Virus record (IMG/VR): IMGVR_UViG_3300037993_001113
Location: 1-63,318 of that record
Strand: one strand, 5' to 3'
Length of the DNA: 63,318 nucleotides
Origin: a virus
The translations under genes and the position numbers were made by a program. Each line of letters starts with the position of its first letter. The stretch's first letter is position 1. The notes under the pieces were generated by a model, which was given only the letters and a program-made list of their open reading frames with translations, ran no database searches and was not told where the DNA came from. Shown here one piece after another: positions 59,968 through 63,318 of the stretch.

Positions 59968-59980
59968 TGTAGACTCTACA
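59968..59980. promoter_or_regulatory. 13-bp palindrome, site 7
   Basis: TGTAGACTCTACA, exact, starting at the base after the stop at 59967. It runs into the AAAGGAG ribosome site of the gene at 59993, so a bound protein could affect both transcription and expression of that gene. Confidence 0.65.
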
Positions 59981-59992
59981 AAGGAGATCTGA

Positions 59993-60181
59993 ATGCGCAA
60001 AACAACGCATGGCGGATCGGGCATGATCGGCGGGGTCCGCTCGCCCATGGCCGCCAGAGGACACGGTATTGTCGTCGATAAACCGAAAATGCACCCACCC
60101 GGCTGCGACATTTCGCGGCGCAGCGGCACCGGGCGCACTCCGCCGGTCAGTTCGCCGCAGAAAGCGAGGGACAACGTATGA
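59993..60181 (+). CDS. Small basic protein, paralogue of next gene
   Basis: 62 residues (MRKTTHGGSGMIGGVRSPMA). It shares HGGS...G.hRSPMA then a hydrophobic 'IV/LI' and basic positions with 60178-60372, suggesting tandem duplication. Likely disordered and basic. Overlaps the next gene by ATGA. Confidence 0.5.
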   Translation: MRKTTHGGSGMIGGVRSPMAARGHGIVVDKPKMHPPGCDISRRSGTGRTPPVSSPQKARDNV

Positions 60182-60372
60182 AAACCAGCAAAGGCGGCAG
60201 TGCACATCTTGGGCCGCTGCGCTCGCCAATGGCGAAGGACAGCAACGGGCTGATAAAAAAGGGAAGCCTGCGCCCGAAGGTTGCCGATAACACGATGCGC
60301 CCGGAGATCCCGGTGGCCGGGGCGCGTGTGCGTTCGGCGCAGACAGCGGGCAAAGTAGTCAAGCCGTTCTAG
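60178..60372 (+). CDS. Small basic protein, paralogue of previous gene
   Basis: 64 residues (MKTSKGGSAHLGPLRSPMAK). KGGSAHLGPLRSPMA aligns with HGGSGMIGGVRSPMA of the previous gene. Arg/Lys/Pro-rich tail. It is the last gene before the codon-style shift at the tail module. Confidence 0.5.
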   Translation: MKTSKGGSAHLGPLRSPMAKDSNGLIKKGSLRPKVADNTMRPEIPVAGARVRSAQTAGKVVKPF

Positions 60373-60387
60373 GAGGCTGGCCCGGCG

Positions 60388-61701
60388 GTGGCGTTCCAGT
60401 ACATCACCTTCACTACCGCCGCCCAGCAGCTTGCCGGTCGGCTGCAGGACCCGAACCTCGTCTACTGGAACCAGCCGAATGAGCTTCTGGAGTGCCTGTA
60501 CGAGGCTGTTCGCTTTAATCAGGCGCTCACGGGATCTTACAAGCAAAAGCTGAACTTCAACACTGCTGCGAGGAAGAACTACTACAGTCTTAGCGATCCT
60601 TCGGTAGTCCCCAACACCCCTCTTCAGAACTTCGTCACTGATGTTGAGGTCGCCAACAACATCCTCGCGGCATTGCTTGAGCCGCCGCTGACCACGGGAT
60701 GGACCGGGACCGGACAATTTACCTTTGCTCAGTTACAGGCGGCCATGCAGGCGCGTCTGAACCGCTTTATCGGCGATACGGGGCGGCAGGTTACGCAGCA
60801 GAACATTGGCGGTCCTTCCCCTCCGATTGATCTGGTTTCTCTTCCTGACGGGGTTCTGGACGTTCGCAGGGCCGCCTGGATGCCTCTTCCCGGAGTGCAG
60901 ATTTATCCGCTGGGAAGAATGGACGAGTGGGCGGAACAGACCTACATCCCCGCGGCCACCCAGCAACCCACCCAGCCGATAGCTTACAGCGTGTACGGAG
61001 TGCCTCCGCAGACGCTTCGGTGCATTCCTCCTCCATTGTCCAACGGAGAAATCGATCTGCTGATCGTTCAGTCCGGTGTGACTCTTAACCTGAATCCGGC
61101 GAGCCCGGTAGTTATCGGTATCAGCGACGACCTGACCCCTGCTGTTAAATGGGGAGCGCTGGCGGATCTGCTGGGGTCGGACGGTCCTTCCCGCGATTAC
61201 GCTCGGGCCGCGTATTGTGAACAGCGGTATCGGGAATTCGTCGAGGTCGCCCGTATCTATGCTTCGGTGCTGACCGGATCCATCAACAACGTCACCTGCG
61301 GGATCGGGTCCGTGTTTGATCTGGACTTCTATCAGCCGGACTGGCAGCAGACTTCGGGTCCTCCCACATTCGTGGGGATAGCCGGGCGTCATCTTGCCTG
61401 TGTGGGGCAGACCCCCGACGGAGTTTACGGCATTAGCCTGTGGACCTGCGCAAACGCCCCCGTCAGCGGCTACATGCAGATCGGCCGGGACCAGATCGAT
61501 CCTGTTCTCGACTATGCCCAGCACATCGCTTCTTTCAAAATGGGCGGAGCGGAGTTTGACGGAACTGATCGTCTGTATCAGAATCTGATCACCAGCGCCA
61601 AAGCACAGAACGGACGGCTGGAGGCCATTGCGTTCTACAAGTGTCAGGCTGAACTTCCTGCGACCAAAGGCGACATGGAAATGGCGAGGATGATTGCCTG
61701 A
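60388..61701 (+). CDS. Head-tail adaptor, tail-tubular-protein-A-like (second)
   Basis: 437 residues from a GTG at 60388 after AGGAGG. The start FTTAAQQLAGRLQDPNLVYWNQPNELLECLYEAVRFNQAL is a helical portal-contact-like region. A beta-rich middle (INRGLTRFIGDTGRQV...LPDGVLDVRRAAWMPL type) and a helical region DYARAAYCEQRYREFVEVARIY (about 270-290) follow. Third-base usage leans to GGA/TCC/CCT compared with the GC-extreme neighbours on the left, marking the start of the tail module. TGATG coupling to the next gene. Confidence 0.6.
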   Translation: MAFQYITFTTAAQQLAGRLQDPNLVYWNQPNELLECLYEAVRFNQALTGSYKQKLNFNTAARKNYYSLSDPSVVPNTPLQNFVTDVEVANNILAALLEPPLTTGWTGTGQFTFAQLQAAMQARLNRFIGDTGRQVTQQNIGGPSPPIDLVSLPDGVLDVRRAAWMPLPGVQIYPLGRMDEWAEQTYIPAATQQPTQPIAYSVYGVPPQTLRCIPPPLSNGEIDLLIVQSGVTLNLNPASPVVIGISDDLTPAVKWGALADLLGSDGPSRDYARAAYCEQRYREFVEVARIYASVLTGSINNVTCGIGSVFDLDFYQPDWQQTSGPPTFVGIAGRHLACVGQTPDGVYGISLWTCANAPVSGYMQIGRDQIDPVLDYAQHIASFKMGGAEFDGTDRLYQNLITSAKAQNGRLEAIAFYKCQAELPATKGDMEMARMIA

Positions 61702-63318
61702 TGGACTTCAGGAGAATTCCCGGAAAGTTCGCCTATACCGGGATGGACATCCACCATCCGCCCGATCTGCTTCCTGACGGAAGATGCTCGCTTTTGTTCA
61801 ATCTTCAGCCCGACACGCAGACCGGAGCACTGACCACCCGCCCGGCAATTGCATCGCTTGCCACGACCGCTGCGGACGTTCCGATTCACTCCATCTGCCG
61901 GATGAACGACAGCACCCCTGAGGCTTCATCCAACCCATTCAGCCGCTTCGTGGGGGCCGGGACAGTGCTCTACTCGGGCGCCGGAGGCTCTCTTTCTTCT
62001 CTCGACACCGGTTTCAGCGGGAATCCTCTGGCAATGGTTCCGTATCGCCCCCCACAGTCCCCCGAACCATGGCTGTATGTATTCGATTCGGCAAAGCAGC
62101 AGCGCTACAAGACCGACAACTCCAGCAAACAGAATATCGGCATAGCCGCCCCGATTTCGGAGCCATCTTCGGCTAGGATCGAGCCGCTCTACAAGATTTT
62201 CAGCAACACGGAAGCCGGGGAAAATGCCTGGTCCGGTCTCTACGGAACCGGCGGAACCATTGGCTCGGTCCTGAGCGCGGTCGCGCGTATTCCGGCGGGC
62301 GCCACGGCTCCGGTGATCCTGTACGACTCCGGGACTACCGGAATGGCCTGCATTGCGGCTTCAGCTTCAAATTATGGCTGGATGACTGCTTCATCCATGG
62401 TGATTGTCGGCGGGGAAAACGTAGTAATCGAACAGGTTTTTCCGGCGATAGTTTCAACCGGCACTACGGTAGCCGCGATTCAGTACGACAGTGGTTCATC
62501 CGGGTTATGCACAATTGTTCCGGCAACGCCGCTTCCGGGCGTCGCGCGTAATCAACTGCTGCTGCTGGGAATAGGACCGACTCCGGTAAGAGTGCTCAGT
62601 GTCACCGCGGCTCCTGACGGATCGTACAGTTTCCGTTGCAATACCGGGGGAACTACCATATCTGCCGGGGCTGCGATAACCTCACCGCCAAACTTCCGTG
62701 CCTGGACCACCAGCAACCATGTCGGCGGGGTCGGTCTTACCGGAGACTGCGTTACCGCTACGCTGACTCCCACCGTCGCAAATGGTTCGATGTCTGCGGT
62801 CATGGCAGGGGCGACCGGTCCGGTTACTTCTTCGCTGGATCTCACCAATGTCGGCGGCAGGCCGATCCAGAACGAAGACTATCTGCATGTGAGTCTCTGG
62901 TTTGACAATCCGCAGTGGGTGACCGAGGTTCATCTGATGCTGAACGTTGACGCCGCCGATGCGGATTTTCAGCACAATTACTATTACTACGTTCTTCGTC
63001 AGTCCGATTTTGCGCAATCTGCTCTGGGGGGGGCTACACCGGGCACCCTTCCGACCGTCAGCGCACAACTTTCCGCCGTTGAGTACGGGATTGCTTCACA
63101 ACTAACCAGCGAGGAAGTTGTGCCGATCGCTCCCCAGCCTGCTTATCCGATCCCGGAGAATCCGTCCACAGCTTCACCGGACCCCGCAGAGTTCAATATT
63201 GGCCAAAGCAACTGGACCGACGTCCTGATAAAGATCAACGACCTTACCCGGGTAGGGACTGATCCGTCTCTCGGACTGAGCTACGTCAATGTCGTCGGAA
63301 TACTGATCTATGTGAGCG
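61701..63318 (+). CDS. Large tail protein, tail-tubular-protein-B-like, N-terminal part
   Basis: The first 539 codons of the gene continued at the start of the window. The N-terminus (MDFRRIPGKFAYTGMDIHHP) and LLPDGRCSLLFNLQPDTQTGALTTRPAI match the start pattern of tail tubular B proteins (leading 'P-x-x-L..G....N-h..D.xGxLxxRPG'). The rest is propeller-like beta repeats. The frame is open to the last base. Codon 538 reads GTG (Val) here and GGG (Gly) in the left copy of the overlap. Confidence 0.72.
   Translation, partial: MDFRRIPGKFAYTGMDIHHPPDLLPDGRCSLLFNLQPDTQTGALTTRPAIASLATTAADVPIHSICRMNDSTPEASSNPFSRFVGAGTVLYSGAGGSLSSLDTGFSGNPLAMVPYRPPQSPEPWLYVFDSAKQQRYKTDNSSKQNIGIAAPISEPSSARIEPLYKIFSNTEAGENAWSGLYGTGGTIGSVLSAVARIPAGATAPVILYDSGTTGMACIAASASNYGWMTASSMVIVGGENVVIEQVFPAIVSTGTTVAAIQYDSGSSGLCTIVPATPLPGVARNQLLLLGIGPTPVRVLSVTAAPDGSYSFRCNTGGTTISAGAAITSPPNFRAWTTSNHVGGVGLTGDCVTATLTPTVANGSMSAVMAGATGPVTSSLDLTNVGGRPIQNEDYLHVSLWFDNPQWVTEVHLMLNVDAADADFQHNYYYYVLRQSDFAQSALGGATPGTLPTVSAQLSAVEYGIASQLTSEEVVPIAPQPAYPIPENPSTASPDPAEFNIGQSNWTDVLIKINDLTRVGTDPSLGLSYVNVVGILIYVS
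63187..63318. repeat. Terminal overlap, right copy
   Basis: Copy of 1-132 with one mismatch (T63313 versus G127). See the left copy for interpretation. Confidence 0.93.

Overview
This window is one complete tailed-bacteriophage genome (Caudoviricetes), opened at an arbitrary point inside a tail gene. The first 132 bases recur at the end (1-132 = 63187-63318) with one mismatch, and the gene cut by the window ends joins in frame across that overlap. The unit genome is therefore about 63,186 bp, circular or terminally redundant. The order terminase, portal, scaffold, capsid, two head-tail adaptors, a huge tail-tube-B-like protein, receptor/tailspike genes and internal-virion-like genes, with no tape measure or tail-tube gene, suggests a podovirus-like particle. 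The DNA is GC-rich, starts are mostly ATG/GTG after AGGAG-type ribosome sites, and several tail genes begin with Sec signal peptides ending in A-Q. That last trait is common in Acidobacteriota, so a soil Gram-negative host of that kind is a weak inference.

Layout. (1) 60388 through the origin to about 14927, plus strand: adaptor, tail protein, collar fibre, pectate-lyase-like spike, and large fibres including a 1785-residue glycoside hydrolase plus heparinase-like protein. (2) 15015-19605, plus: small virion protein, probable ejection proteins, and two small membrane proteins at a lysis-like position. (3) 43815 down to 19606, minus: a long early/replication block. It holds methyltransferase, DUF932 remnant, sliding clamp, a tyrosine recombinase split by intervening genes, HTH and ParB-like regulators, a P-loop ATPase, a DinG-like helicase, a PD-(D/E)XK nuclease, a Sak4-like ATPase, glycosyl/methyltransferases, an ERCC4 nuclease, a UDG-exonuclease fusion and a stand-alone family A polymerase. 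One plus-strand gene (36777-37601) interrupts it. (4) 43918-59967, plus: packaging and head genes.

The strongest undescribed signals are regulatory and architectural. An identical 30-bp element lies 65-68 bp downstream of two promoter -35 boxes (36515 leftward and 54676 rightward), and in the rightward case it is followed by a strong intrinsic terminator before the capsid genes. This is the layout expected of an RNA antitermination or attenuation switch. A 13-bp palindrome, TGTAGACTCTACA, recurs at seven scattered places, both between and inside genes, but not in the tail module. A 20-bp perfect palindrome containing the chromosomal parS core lies in a 0.76-kb gene-free stretch, and the phage encodes a ParB-like protein. 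Two microsatellite genes encode Ser-X and Cys-Ser-X repeats in which variation falls mainly in the X codon. The integrase catalytic domain is divided between two reading frames with other genes between them. A 76-residue ORF carries an isolated, highly conserved GyrB block, and a conserved-looking small protein has TAG where its family appears to have glutamine.

No tRNA, CRISPR array or recognisable endolysin was found. All domain calls are by eye from motifs and gene order; no database search was run.
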